Shown here in pieces: positions 37,056 to 45,105 of a stretch of DNA of 64,000 nucleotides (position 1 is its first letter; each line of letters starts with the position of its first letter). A program made the position numbers and the translations under genes. Source of the DNA: Leptotrichia wadei (GTDB lineage: Bacteria; Fusobacteriota; Fusobacteriia; Fusobacteriales; Leptotrichiaceae); the NCBI RefSeq assembly GCF_007990445.1, contig NZ_AP019841.1:434001-498000 (forward strand). Direction: 5' to 3'. The notes below the pieces were generated by a model that did not search any database, was not told the DNA's origin, and worked only from the letters and a program-made list of their open reading frames with translations.

Positions 37056-38798
37056 ATGGCAGAGAATAAGGATGATAAAAATAATAAGGAAAGAAAAAAA
37101 CTTAAAATAAAGGAATTAGAAACGGATGTATTGATTATTGGTGGGGGAACTGCTGGATGCTATGCGGCGATTACACTTGGAAAAAATTCCAATTTATCGG
37201 TAATTGTGGCTGAAAAGGCGAATATTAAAAGAAGTGGATGTCTTGCGGCTGGAATTAATGCGATAAATGCCTACAATGTAAAAGGGCGTGTGCCACAAGA
37301 TTATGTGGATTATGCAACAAAAGATGCGAATGGAATTGTACGTAATGACTTGCTAATTACTGCAGCGAATAGATTTAACGAAATTACGGCTGAAGTAGAA
37401 AAATTAGGACTTGTAATTTTGAAGGATGAAAATGGAGAATATGTTGCACGTGGGAACAGAAATATAAAAATAAATGGAGAAAATTTTAAGCCGATACTTG
37501 CTGATGCGGTGAAAAAGACAAAAAATGTGAGAGTTTTGAACACGCTTAATATTACGGACTTGCTTGTGAAAGATGGAAAAGTTTATGGAGCTGTTGGATT
37601 TTCTATAAAAAAAGAGGAAGCGTTTGTGATTAGGGCAAAAAAAGTTATAATCTCGACAGGAGGAGCGGCTGGACTTTATAAGCCTAATAATCCTGGATTT
37701 TCACGACATAAAATGTGGTATCCGCCATTTAACACTGGAGCAGGATATGCGATGGGAATTTTGGCAGGAGCTGAGATGACAACTTTTGAAATGAGATTTA
37801 TTGCTTTGAGATGTAAGGATACAATTGCACCAGTTGGGACGATTGCTCAGGGAGTCGGAGCAAAACAGATAAATTCGAAAGGATTTGTGTATGAGGATAA
37901 ATATGGACTTACAACGAGTGAGCGTGTTTATGGAACTGTGCGAGAAAATCAACTTGGAAATGGGCCTTGTTATTTGAAAACGAGTGGAATTAGTGAAGAG
38001 GAAAGCGATAGTTTGTTAAAAGCATATTTGAATATGGCACCAAGTCAGACATTGAAGTGGATTGAAAGTGGAAAAAATCCAAATGAGCAAGATGTGGAAA
38101 TCGAAGGTACGGAGCCTTACATTGTTGGAGGGCATACTGCAAGTGGCTTTTGGGTAAATACGAATAGAGAAACAACGATTAAAGGACTTTATGCAGCAGG
38201 TGATGTAGCTGGAGGCTGTCCACAAAAATATGTTACAGGAGCGTTGGCAGAAGGAGAAATTGCTGCACTTGATATAATTTCAAAATTGAATGATGAAAAA
38301 AATTGTGGAAAACTTGATGAGAATGTGGAAAACTTTTTGGATAATCAAAAAAAACAAATTATTGGACAATATGAAAAAATTAGAAATACGAAGGCTAGAA
38401 GATTTTCAACTGAAGATATGGAAGAGGGAATGCAGAAAATTATGGATGAGTATGCAGGTGGAATATCGACAAATTATCAGTTTAACGAGAAACAATTGAA
38501 ACTGGCAAAGCAGAAAATTGATCAGTTGATAGAGCTTTCTGATGAGCTTTCGGCAGATAATATGCATGATTTGATGTTTGTTTATGAATTGAAGGAGCGA
38601 TTGACGGTTTGTAAATCGTTAATTGGACATCTTTTCTTTAGAAAAGAAACTAGATGGCATTCATTTAATGAAAATTTAGATTATCCTGAAACCGATGAAA
38701 ATTATTTTAAATATGTAAATTCGAGATTGGTTGATGGAGAGCTGGAAGTATTTACGAGGGAAATTGTGAAGGAGGACAAGTATGAGCATAGTAATTGA
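37056..38798 (+). CDS. aprA: Adenylylsulfate reductase alpha subunit-like flavoprotein (AprA)
   Basis: FAD enzyme reducing adenylyl sulfate (APS) to sulfite and AMP, 580 aa from ATG 37056 (MAENKDDKNNKERKK) with AAGAGGT upstream. FAD-binding ETDVLIIGGGTAGCYAAI near residue 20, NIKRSGCLAAGINAINAY, and IISTGGAAGLYKPNN follow. The active-site region FEMRFIALRCKD and EPYIVGGHTASGFWV keep the Arg and His expected from dissimilatory AprA (compare FENRF and EPYLLGSH in Archaeoglobus; recalled, not aligned here). It overlaps the downstream ferredoxin gene by 17 nt. With cysDN nearby, the role is assimilatory APS reduction. Confidence 0.88.
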   Translation: MAENKDDKNNKERKKLKIKELETDVLIIGGGTAGCYAAITLGKNSNLSVIVAEKANIKRSGCLAAGINAINAYNVKGRVPQDYVDYATKDANGIVRNDLLITAANRFNEITAEVEKLGLVILKDENGEYVARGNRNIKINGENFKPILADAVKKTKNVRVLNTLNITDLLVKDGKVYGAVGFSIKKEEAFVIRAKKVIISTGGAAGLYKPNNPGFSRHKMWYPPFNTGAGYAMGILAGAEMTTFEMRFIALRCKDTIAPVGTIAQGVGAKQINSKGFVYEDKYGLTTSERVYGTVRENQLGNGPCYLKTSGISEEESDSLLKAYLNMAPSQTLKWIESGKNPNEQDVEIEGTEPYIVGGHTASGFWVNTNRETTIKGLYAAGDVAGGCPQKYVTGALAEGEIAALDIISKLNDEKNCGKLDENVENFLDNQKKQIIGQYEKIRNTKARRFSTEDMEEGMQKIMDEYAGGISTNYQFNEKQLKLAKQKIDQLIELSDELSADNMHDLMFVYELKERLTVCKSLIGHLFFRKETRWHSFNENLDYPETDENYFKYVNSRLVDGELEVFTREIVKEDKYEHSN

Positions 38799-39111
38799 TC
38801 CATATAAATGTATTGGGTGTACGAAATGTACGCAAGTGTGTCCAGGTACTTTAATCGAGATGCAAAAAGTTGAAGATATGAAGGTCAAAAAGGCAGTTAT
38901 GCAATATCCAAAAGATTGCTGGGGATGTGTTTCCTGCGTGAAGGAATGTCCAGTTCAGGCGATTTCATTTTTCCTCGGAGCAGATATTGGTGGAAATGGA
39001 AGTACGATGACGACTAAAGAGGAAGGCGATATTCTAAAATGGATTATTGAAAAAAGAGATGGAACTGTAGAAGAAATTGATATAAATAGAAAAGATGCTA
39101 ATAAATATTGA
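38782..39111 (+). CDS. aprB: 4Fe-4S ferredoxin-type APS reductase beta subunit (AprB-like)
   Basis: 109-aa electron-transfer subunit. Two [4Fe-4S] motifs: CIGCTKCTQVCPG near residue 10 and CWGCVSCVKECPVQAI near residue 46. It is shorter than dissimilatory AprB, with a reduced C-terminal tail (the tail normally wraps around AprA). GAAGGAGG ribosome site lies inside aprA; overlap of 17 nt implies fixed stoichiometry. Confidence 0.88.
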   Translation: MSIVIDPYKCIGCTKCTQVCPGTLIEMQKVEDMKVKKAVMQYPKDCWGCVSCVKECPVQAISFFLGADIGGNGSTMTTKEEGDILKWIIEKRDGTVEEIDINRKDANKY

Positions 39112-39125
39112 TAAATATAATGAAT

Positions 39126-39195
39126 AATAAAAATGGCTACCTCAATTATGAGATAGCCTAAATTGATCTTTTTCAAAAATGCTACGTATTTTCTT
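39126..39195 (-). ncRNA. Candidate antisense small RNA for the 39364 peptide gene
   Basis: Predicted minus-strand RNA of about 70 nt, starting about 7 nt after its -10 box and ending in hairpin GGCTATCTCA/TGAGGTAGCC (39158-39135) followed by ATTTTTATT on that strand. It contains ACGTAGCATTTTTG-type sequence complementary over 13 nt (39174-39186) to the translation start of the peptide gene at 39359-39371, with 3 more pairs after a one-base bulge. It is divergently oriented to that gene. Confidence 0.5.
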
Positions 39196-39201
39196 AAACT
39201 A

Positions 39202-39230
39202 ATTATACAACATTTTAGAGAAAAAAACAA
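39202..39230 (-). promoter_or_regulatory. Promoter of the 39126-39195 small RNA
   Basis: Minus strand TTGTTT (39225-39230), 17-nt spacer, TATAAT (39202-39207). Confidence 0.55.
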
Positions 39231-39292
39231 TAATAATTTTAATAAAAAAAATAATTTTTTGAGTTTTTATAGAATTCAGATTAATTTTATTA

Positions 39293-39298
39293 TATAAT
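39293..39298 (+). promoter_or_regulatory. -10 box for the 39364 peptide gene
   Basis: TATAAT on the plus strand with no good -35 at 17 nt. The predicted leader folds into CTTAAAAATAAG/CTTATTTTAAG (39307-39318 with 39327-39337), and CTCC (39341-39344) can pair with GGAG of the Shine-Dalgarno (39352-39355). Confidence 0.45.
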
Positions 39299-39363
39299 GT
39301 AAGTGGCTTAAAAATAAGTTTGATCTCTTATTTTAAGTATCTCCGTAAAAAGGAGGTGCAAAA

Positions 39364-39435
39364 ATGCTACGGTATATAAAAATAACAATACTGATTATAG
39401 TATTATTCTTTTTGATACAAAATAATGCTATGTAG
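39364..39435 (+). CDS. 23-aa hydrophobic peptide, candidate type I toxin
   Basis: Peptide of 23 residues beginning MLRYIKITILII and ending LIQNNAM: short basic N terminus, then one predicted membrane helix. AAAAAGGAGGTG ends 5 nt before the ATG, one of the strongest ribosome sites in the window. It is followed by its own terminator, and a small RNA complementary to its start codon is encoded next to it. Size, hydropathy, sequestered ribosome site and antisense partner are the hallmarks of type I toxins; no sequence match to Fst, TxpA, Ibs or TisB is claimed. It could alternatively be a small membrane regulator. Confidence 0.55.
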   Translation: MLRYIKITILIIVLFFLIQNNAM

Positions 39436-39446
39436 CAGTATTTTTT

Positions 39447-39480
39447 CTCACTATTCTAAATCTGAGTAGTGAGTTTTTTT
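39447..39480 (+). terminator. Terminator of the 39364 peptide gene
   Basis: Stem CTCACTA/TAGTGAG (39447-39453 with 39467-39473) and seven T. A second, larger fold inside the reading frame (AATACTG with CAGTATT) is also followed by T. Confidence 0.8.
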
Positions 39481-39544
39481 AAAATAAATTACTTTAATAT
39501 AAAAAATATTCTATTTACAAAGTAAAATTAAATTGTATATACAC

Positions 39545-39573
39545 TTGACTATACAAATATGATGTGCAATAAT
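39545..39573 (+). promoter_or_regulatory. Predicted promoter of cysDN
   Basis: TTGACT (39545-39550), 17-nt spacer, AATAAT (39568-39573), about 75 nt before cysD. Confidence 0.5.
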
Positions 39574-39647
39574 ATAGAAAATAAAATATATTAAATTTTT
39601 TTATTCATAAGTTTAAAAAAATAAAAAAAGAAAGGGTGATTTATAAT

Positions 39648-40550
39648 ATGAATGAATTATCTCACTTAGATGAATTGGAAGCAGAGGCGATATACATTAT
39701 TCGGGAAGTTGCAGCTGAATGCGAAAATCCTGTTATGTTGTATTCGATAGGGAAGGATAGCTCGGTTATGTTACATTTGGCTATGAAGGCATTTTATCCT
39801 GAAAAACCGCCTTTTCCTTTTCTACATGTAAATACTGGTTGGAAATTTAAGGAAATGATTAATTTTCGTGATAAAAGGGCGAAAGAACTTGGAATTGAAA
39901 TGATTGAATACATCAATCCTGAAGGAGTTGAAAAAAATATTAATCCGTTTGATCATGGATCTTCGTTTACTGATATTATGAAAACACAAGCGTTGAAACA
40001 GGCACTTAATAAATATGGATTTACGGCAGCATTTGGTGGAGGTCGTAGAGATGAAGAAAAAAGTCGTGCTAAAGAAAGAATTTTCTCATTTAGAAATGCA
40101 GCACAAGCATGGGATCCTAAAAATCAACGTCCAGAAATGTGGAAACTTTACAATACAGAGATTAGTAAAGGTGAAAGTATTAGAGTTTTCCCAATTTCTA
40201 ATTGGACTGAAAAAGATATTTGGGAATATATTCAAAGGGAGAATATACCAATTGTGTCGCTTTATTCGGCAGCAGAACGTCCTGTTGTAGAAAGAGATGG
40301 AAATTTAATCATGGTTGATGATGAGAGAATGCGATTGGAAGAAGGCGAAGAGTCTGAAATTAAAATGGTTCGTTTTAGAACGCTAGGAGATTATCCGTTG
40401 TCTGGTGCTGTGGAATCAGATGCTGTAACTTTGGAGGAAATAATTGATGAAACATTGAGTTCAGTTGAATCTGAGCGTACAAGTAGAGTAATTGATAGAG
40501 ATAGTGGGGCAGCAAGCATGGAAAAAAGAAAAAGAGAGGGGTATTTTTAA
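39648..40550 (+). CDS. cysD: Sulfate adenylyltransferase subunit 2
   Basis: Catalytic PP-loop subunit of ATP sulfurylase (sulfate + ATP to APS), 300 aa. Start at ATG 39648 ([17 protein letters not shown]), matching the family; an in-frame GTG at 39636 sits within the ribosome site. PP-loop [14 protein letters not shown] near residue 31, the [11 protein letters not shown] segment, [18 protein letters not shown] and [12 protein letters not shown] are conserved. The stop overlaps the cysN start (TAATG), giving translational coupling. Confidence 0.96.
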   Translation: MNELSHLDELEAEAIYIIREVAAECENPVMLYSIGKDSSVMLHLAMKAFYPEKPPFPFLHVNTGWKFKEMINFRDKRAKELGIEMIEYINPEGVEKNINPFDHGSSFTDIMKTQALKQALNKYGFTAAFGGGRRDEEKSRAKERIFSFRNAAQAWDPKNQRPEMWKLYNTEISKGESIRVFPISNWTEKDIWEYIQRENIPIVSLYSAAERPVVERDGNLIMVDDERMRLEEGEESEIKMVRFRTLGDYPLSGAVESDAVTLEEIIDETLSSVESERTSRVIDRDSGAASMEKRKREGYF

Positions 40551-42235
40551 TGGTGAGATTATTAAAATTTATTACTTGTGGAAGTGTGGATGATGGAAAA
40601 TCAACATTGATTGGAAATATTCTTTATAACTCGAAATTGCTTTATGCAGATCAAGAGGAAGCATTGATTTTAGATAGTAAAGTTGGATCACGTGGAGGAG
40701 CGATTGATTATTCGCTACTTTTAGATGGATTGATGGCTGAAAGAGAGCAAGGAATCACGATTGATGTGGCTTATCGTTATTTTACCACAAATAAACGTAG
40801 CTTTATTGTGGCTGATACGCCAGGTCATGAAGAATATACAAGAAATATGGCGGTTGGAGCTTCATTTGCCGAAGTTGCGATTTTGCTTTTGGACGTTACA
40901 AAAGGTGTACTTGTTCAAACTAGAAGACACGCAAGAATTTGTTCAATGGTCGGAATACGTCATTTCGTTTTTGCAGTAAATAAAATGGATTTAGCAAATT
41001 ATAGCGAAGAGAAATTTAATAAAATTGTCGCTGAAGTGAAGGAATTGGCAAAAGAATTGGAATTAGAAAATATAAAAATAATTCCTGTGAGTGCAACTGA
41101 AGGAGATAATGTTACTAAAAAATCGGAAAATATGCCTTGGTATAAGGAAGAAAGCATTATAGAATATTTAGAAACAGTTGATGTGACAGAAGATACTAAA
41201 AATTCTGATTTTTATGTACCAATTCAAAGAGTTTGCCGTCCAAATCATGAATTTAGAGGATTTCAAGGACAAATTGAAAGTGGTTTTATAAAAGTTGGAG
41301 AAGAAATTGTTGTGTTGCCAAGTAATGAGACTGCGACTGTGAAAACAATTTTGAATGGGGATAGAAGTGTGGAAGAGGCATTTTCAGGACAAGCTGTTAC
41401 AATTCAGTTGGATAAAGAAGTAGACGTGAGCCGTGGTTCTGTTATTACTAAAAACAAAAATCTTACAGTTTCAAAATCGGTTGAAGCTGCATTATTGTGG
41501 ATGGATGATGATAAGTTAATTGTAGGAAAAGAATATTTGGCAAAACTTGGAACGAAGAAACTTCCTGCAATATTGAAGGAAATTGTTTATAAAATTGACG
41601 TTAATACTGGAGAAAAAATTAAAACACAAAGTATTACAAAAAATGAAATTGCTCTTTGTAAAATTGAATTTTCAGATAAAGTTATTGTTGATTTGTTTAA
41701 GAAAAATAAGACTTTGGGAGAATTGATATTAATTGATAGACTTTCTCATCAAACGGCTGCTGCGGGAGTAGTGGAAAATATTGATACGACTGGGGAAAAA
41801 CCATATTTTGAAAAAAATGATATAAAAATTGGTGGATATATTTTTGAAGAATTGTATTTTGATTTTGAAAATGCGAGAATGTCTAAAGAAGAAACAGGAG
41901 AAAAAACGTATCATGTAGGCGATATTGTGCCTCAAATGGGAGATAGCTTCGAGTATCCGCAATATTTTGACATTATTTCACTTGAAAGCGAAGCGGCAGT
42001 TTTAGTTAGAGATCGTAAGATTTTTGATATTGTGAAATTGGAAGATTACCACTTTACAGGGCTTCCAGTGTTAGATGAAGCAGGATTTGGATTGCAGATA
42101 AAAACTAGAGAAGATATGAAAAATTATCTTGCAGACCATAATCAAAATAAAAATAAAGTAGAAATTCACAAAAAATGGGCAAAATTTGAGACTTATAGAA
42201 GAATAGTAAGTGGAGATAGTTTTTACGTGATTTAA
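40550..42235 (+). CDS. cysN: Sulfate adenylyltransferase subunit 1 (GTPase) with C-terminal extension
   Basis: EF-Tu-like GTPase that drives APS synthesis with CysD, 561 aa. G1 GSVDDGKST near residue 11, G3 DTPGHEEYTRN, G4 NKMD and G5-type VSATEGD are present, followed by EF-Tu domains II and III. The E. coli protein is about 475 aa; the additional 100 or so residues after VVENID (from about residue 410) lack a P-loop, so this is not a CysC-type APS kinase fusion. No separate APS kinase is seen in the cluster, in keeping with direct APS reduction. Confidence 0.94.
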   Translation: MVRLLKFITCGSVDDGKSTLIGNILYNSKLLYADQEEALILDSKVGSRGGAIDYSLLLDGLMAEREQGITIDVAYRYFTTNKRSFIVADTPGHEEYTRNMAVGASFAEVAILLLDVTKGVLVQTRRHARICSMVGIRHFVFAVNKMDLANYSEEKFNKIVAEVKELAKELELENIKIIPVSATEGDNVTKKSENMPWYKEESIIEYLETVDVTEDTKNSDFYVPIQRVCRPNHEFRGFQGQIESGFIKVGEEIVVLPSNETATVKTILNGDRSVEEAFSGQAVTIQLDKEVDVSRGSVITKNKNLTVSKSVEAALLWMDDDKLIVGKEYLAKLGTKKLPAILKEIVYKIDVNTGEKIKTQSITKNEIALCKIEFSDKVIVDLFKKNKTLGELILIDRLSHQTAAAGVVENIDTTGEKPYFEKNDIKIGGYIFEELYFDFENARMSKEETGEKTYHVGDIVPQMGDSFEYPQYFDIISLESEAAVLVRDRKIFDIVKLEDYHFTGLPVLDEAGFGLQIKTREDMKNYLADHNQNKNKVEIHKKWAKFETYRRIVSGDSFYVI

Positions 42236-42272
42236 AAAATTATTAAATAAAAAGGGAAAGGAAAAGGGAAAT

Positions 42273-43298
42273 ATGCTAAAAAAACTGAAAGTGCCATTGA
42301 TATTTGTTGCAATTATAATTTTACTTTATTTTGTGGGAATTATGCGACAAAACAGTAAAATTGGGAAGAATAAGCAAAAAATGGAAATTGTGAATGTTTC
42401 CTATGATCCTACCCGTGAATTGTACGAGAGATATAATGGGCTGTTTAAGGCATATTACAAGGAAAAGTATGGAAAGGATGTGAATATTATCCAGTCACAC
42501 GGAGGGTCAGGATCGCAAGCACGTTCAGTAATTGAAGGTCTTGATGCAGATGTTGTGACATTAGCTTTGGAAAATGATGTAGCACTTCTTGAGAAAGTAG
42601 ATTTGCTAGAAAAAGGCTGGGTAGATAAATTTCCAGGCAGTTCTTCTCCGTATACCTCGACAATCGTTTTTCTTGTAAGAAAAGAAAATCCACAAAATAT
42701 CAAGGATTGGAACGATTTAGTAAAAAAAGGAGTAAAAGTAATAACACCTGATCCAAAAAGTAGTGGTGGAGCTTGCTGGAATTTTTTGGCAGCATGGTCG
42801 TATGGACTTGAAAAATATGGAAAAGATGAAAATAAAATAAAAAATTTTGTAAAGAGCATTTATGATAATGTGGCTGTAATGGATTCAGGAGCAAGGGCAG
42901 CGACTACAACTTTTGTGGAAAATAATCAGGGAGATGTGTTAATTGCATGGGAAAATGAGGCGATTGCAACGGTTAAGGAATATCCTGACAAATATCAAAT
43001 TGTTTATCCAAGTGTGAGTATTTTAGCTCAGCCGACAGTCGCAGTAGTCGATAAAATCGCAAAAAATGATGGAACGTATCAAATAAGCACAGAATACTTG
43101 AAATATCTATATTCTGAAAAGGCACAAGAAATAATCGCTGAAAGCGGTTATAGACCTTATGACCAAAAAGTTTTAAAAAAATATGGAAATAAATTTGATT
43201 TAAAGATGAAATTGACGAAAATAGATAATTTTGGTGGATGGAAAAAAGCATATGAGAAATTTTTCAATGAAGGTGCTTTATTTGATAAAATTTATTAA
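42273..43298 (+). CDS. sbp: Sulfate-binding protein of the SulT transporter
   Basis: Extracytoplasmic sulfate receptor, 341 aa, N-terminal hydrophobic segment (VPLIFVAIIILLYFVGI) without a clear lipobox, so possibly tethered. Family motifs: NVSYDPTRELYERYN, QSHGGSGSQARSVIEG, DVVTLALENDV, TPDPKSSGGACWNFLAAW, and NNQGDVLIAWENEA. The stop codon TAA (43296-43298) is the first three bases of the IStron, so the native C terminus after FDKIY has been replaced by the element; only a few residues should be missing. AGGGAAAGGAAAAGGG ribosome region. Confidence 0.93.
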   Translation: MLKKLKVPLIFVAIIILLYFVGIMRQNSKIGKNKQKMEIVNVSYDPTRELYERYNGLFKAYYKEKYGKDVNIIQSHGGSGSQARSVIEGLDADVVTLALENDVALLEKVDLLEKGWVDKFPGSSSPYTSTIVFLVRKENPQNIKDWNDLVKKGVKVITPDPKSSGGACWNFLAAWSYGLEKYGKDENKIKNFVKSIYDNVAVMDSGARAATTTFVENNQGDVLIAWENEAIATVKEYPDKYQIVYPSVSILAQPTVAVVDKIAKNDGTYQISTEYLKYLYSEKAQEIIAESGYRPYDQKVLKKYGNKFDLKMKLTKIDNFGGWKKAYEKFFNEGALFDKIY

Positions 43299-43675
43299 AT
43301 AGTGCAAGAACACTTGCAACTTTAGTCATGAGATGAATTGTACGAAAATTAAGGTTAAATCCTAAACATTATGATAATAGACAATCAGCAGCTAATCCTG
43401 AAAAGGAAAGTTCAACGACTATCCCTCGTGAGGGGAGTACAATACAAGCGATAGGTATTGGAAGTGGTTTCGCCTAAGTCCTTGAAATAGGATATGGATA
43501 AGATATAGTCTGTGCTTGTTAGAGATAACAAGAAGTTCAAGGCTAATCTCCTTAATTTGTTAAGGAGTATATATGCCATGAGAACTGCATAAGTAGTAGC
43601 GAACTTATGTGAACGACACTTCCCACTGTTGTGGGGTTTTAAAAACTTTAAAAATAAATAAAAAATATTACTTTT
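43296..43675 (+). ncRNA. Group I intron remnant lacking IGS and P segment
   Basis: Contains Q-like AATCAGCAGCTAA (about 43383), R-like GTTCAACGACTAT (about 43410-43422), a P7.1-like CCCTCGTGAGGG hairpin and S-like AAGATATAGTC (43500-43510). Compared with copy 2, exactly 170 nt are absent between 43350 and 43351 (copy 2 bases 62681-62850). The missing part holds the internal guide sequence and the P element, so self-splicing is not expected. It also has a 3' variant segment (about 43545-43575) not present in copy 2. Confidence 0.8.
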
Positions 43676-43708
43676 TTGACAGATAAAATGTAGAATACAT
43701 GGTATAAT
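43676..43708 (+). promoter_or_regulatory. Possible tnpB promoter
   Basis: TTGACA (43676-43681) and TATAAT (43703-43708) are 21 nt apart, longer than the ideal 17; conserved in copy 2. Confidence 0.4.
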
Positions 43709-43736
43709 ATCTCTGATGAAAAGGAGGTGATTATAT

Positions 43737-44984
43737 ATGTATTTAACATTGAAACAACAGGTAAAACATCTTAGTAAAAAGGAGTTTAGGAATTTAAAAC
43801 ATTTATCTCATATAGCCAAGAACTTAACTAATGAAGCTATATATAATATTAGACAGTATTATTTTAATAAGAAAAAGTATTTAAGTTATAGTGAAAACTA
43901 TAAAATGCTTAAAAATAGTGAAAACTATAAGAAGTTAAATTCTAATATGGCACAACAAATTCTAAAAGAAGTAGACGGAAGTTTCAAATCATTTTTTGGA
44001 CTTTTAAAACTTGCTAAAAATGGTCAATATGATAATAAAAAAATAAAATTACCTAAATATCTTGCTAAAGATGGATTTACAACTCTTGTTATAGGTTTTG
44101 TAAGATTAAAAGATGGTATTCTGATAGTTCCTTATTCAAATTTGTTTAAGAAAACTCATCAGGAGATTAAAATTAAACTACCACCAGTATTAAAAGACAA
44201 GAAGATAAAAGAGATTAGAATAATACCTAAACAACATTCTAGGTACTTTGAAATTCAATACATTTATGAGGTAGAAGAAGTTCAAAGGGAATTAAATAAA
44301 GAAAATGCACTAGGAATTGATTTAGGGATAAATAATCTTTGTACTTGTGTAACCAATAATGGAGCATCATTCATAATAGATGGTAGAAAATTAAAATCAA
44401 TAAATCAATACTATAATAAGGTAAATGCAAAATTACAGAGTATAAAAGATAAGCAAAAGACCTCCCGCACAACATTAAGGCAAAAGAGAATAGCTAGAAA
44501 GAGAAATAATCGTATAAATGATTATCTTTCAAAAGTGGCAAGAATAATTGTAAATTATTGTCTTAATAATGATATAGGAAAACTAGTTCTAGGATATAAT
44601 GAGGATTTTCAAAGAAAATCAAATATAGGAAGCATAAATAATCAGAACTTTGTAAATATACCATATGGAAAATTAAGAGATAAATTAATATATCTATGTA
44701 AACTATATGGAATAGAATTTAAACTGCAAGAAGAGAGTTATACATCGAAAGCAAGTTTCTTTGATGGAGATATAATTCCAGTATACGATAAAGAAAATAT
44801 ACAAGAATATATATTCAGTGGAAAAAGAATAAAAAGAGGACTATATCAAACAAGTAAAGGTTATCAATTAAATGCAGATTGTAATGGAGCATTAAATATT
44901 TTAAGAAAAAGTAAAGTTGTGGATTTAAGCATCCTATACAATAGAGGTGAACTGGACACGCCTAAAAGAATAAGGATAGCATAG
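43737..44984 (+). CDS. tnpB: TnpB-family RNA-guided nuclease of IStron copy 1
   Basis: 415 aa, intact frame, AAAAGGAGGTG ribosome site. The N terminus (MYLTLKQQVKHLSKKEFRN) is the guide/TAM-recognition half. RuvC motifs: NALGIDLGINNLCTC (first Asp), GKLVLGYNEDFQ (second motif region) and the final NADCNGALNILRK (last Asp). SNIGSINNQNFVNIPYGKL and EESYTSKASFFDGD are typical of the IS605 OrfB branch that lacks the CxxC zinc ribbon. The protein should cut DNA at TAM plus guide-matching sites, which keeps the element at its locus. The identity of the catalytic Glu is not certain from reading alone. Confidence 0.88.
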   Translation: MYLTLKQQVKHLSKKEFRNLKHLSHIAKNLTNEAIYNIRQYYFNKKKYLSYSENYKMLKNSENYKKLNSNMAQQILKEVDGSFKSFFGLLKLAKNGQYDNKKIKLPKYLAKDGFTTLVIGFVRLKDGILIVPYSNLFKKTHQEIKIKLPPVLKDKKIKEIRIIPKQHSRYFEIQYIYEVEEVQRELNKENALGIDLGINNLCTCVTNNGASFIIDGRKLKSINQYYNKVNAKLQSIKDKQKTSRTTLRQKRIARKRNNRINDYLSKVARIIVNYCLNNDIGKLVLGYNEDFQRKSNIGSINNQNFVNIPYGKLRDKLIYLCKLYGIEFKLQEESYTSKASFFDGDIIPVYDKENIQEYIFSGKRIKRGLYQTSKGYQLNADCNGALNILRKSKVVDLSILYNRGELDTPKRIRIA

Positions 44985-45063
44985 GACTATCAAACTTCTT
45001 AGAAAATTTTTAAATGTTTTTAAAGATTTTAGAACCCTGTGACTTTAGTCGTGGGAGGTTCAG
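44930..45063 (+). ncRNA. Probable omega RNA (TnpB guide scaffold) and right end
   Basis: In TnpB systems the guide scaffold overlaps the 3' end of tnpB and the right end, and the guide is the flanking host sequence. Here GAACC (45033-45037) pairs with GGTTC (45057-45061) around the CTGTGACTTTAGTCGTGGG hairpin. The guide would begin near 45064 in the cysT leader. Extent is inferred. Confidence 0.5.
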
Positions 45064-45105
45064 GAAAATTAAAAATAAAAAGGTTTTAATTGAAAGGAGT
45101 GAAAA

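Larger units (their letters stand above)
43296..45063 (+). mobile_element. IStron copy 1 (group I intron + TnpB element), intron-deleted
   Basis: About 1.77 kb between sbp and cysT. It begins right after TTTAT (43291-43295). The left end is nearly identical to copy 2 at 62626. Components: left-end hairpin (about 43311-43332), group I intron remnant, tnpB with its own ribosome site, and a right end with a hairpin CCTGTGACT/AGTCGTGGG (about 45036-45055) ending near GGTTCAG. No TnpA is present, so mobility would need TnpA in trans. The right boundary is uncertain by 1-2 nt. Confidence 0.85.

Noticed and set aside
39135-39158. Hairpin after the aprB-like gene read only as its terminator
   Set aside because: On the plus strand no T run follows directly, whereas on the minus strand ATTTTTATT follows at once; it is better explained as the small RNA terminator, perhaps with dual use.
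39364-39447. Leader-peptide attenuator for cysDN
   Set aside because: The peptide has no Cys and only two Met, cysD has its own promoter-like site downstream, and two terminators intervene; regulation by sulfur amino-acid supply is not supported.
40550-42235. CysN-CysC fusion
   Set aside because: The C-terminal tail has no second P-loop, so APS kinase activity is not supported.
43296-45063. TnpA (Y1 transposase) in the IStron
   Set aside because: No HUH-type frame is present in either strand of copy 1 or in the visible part of copy 2.
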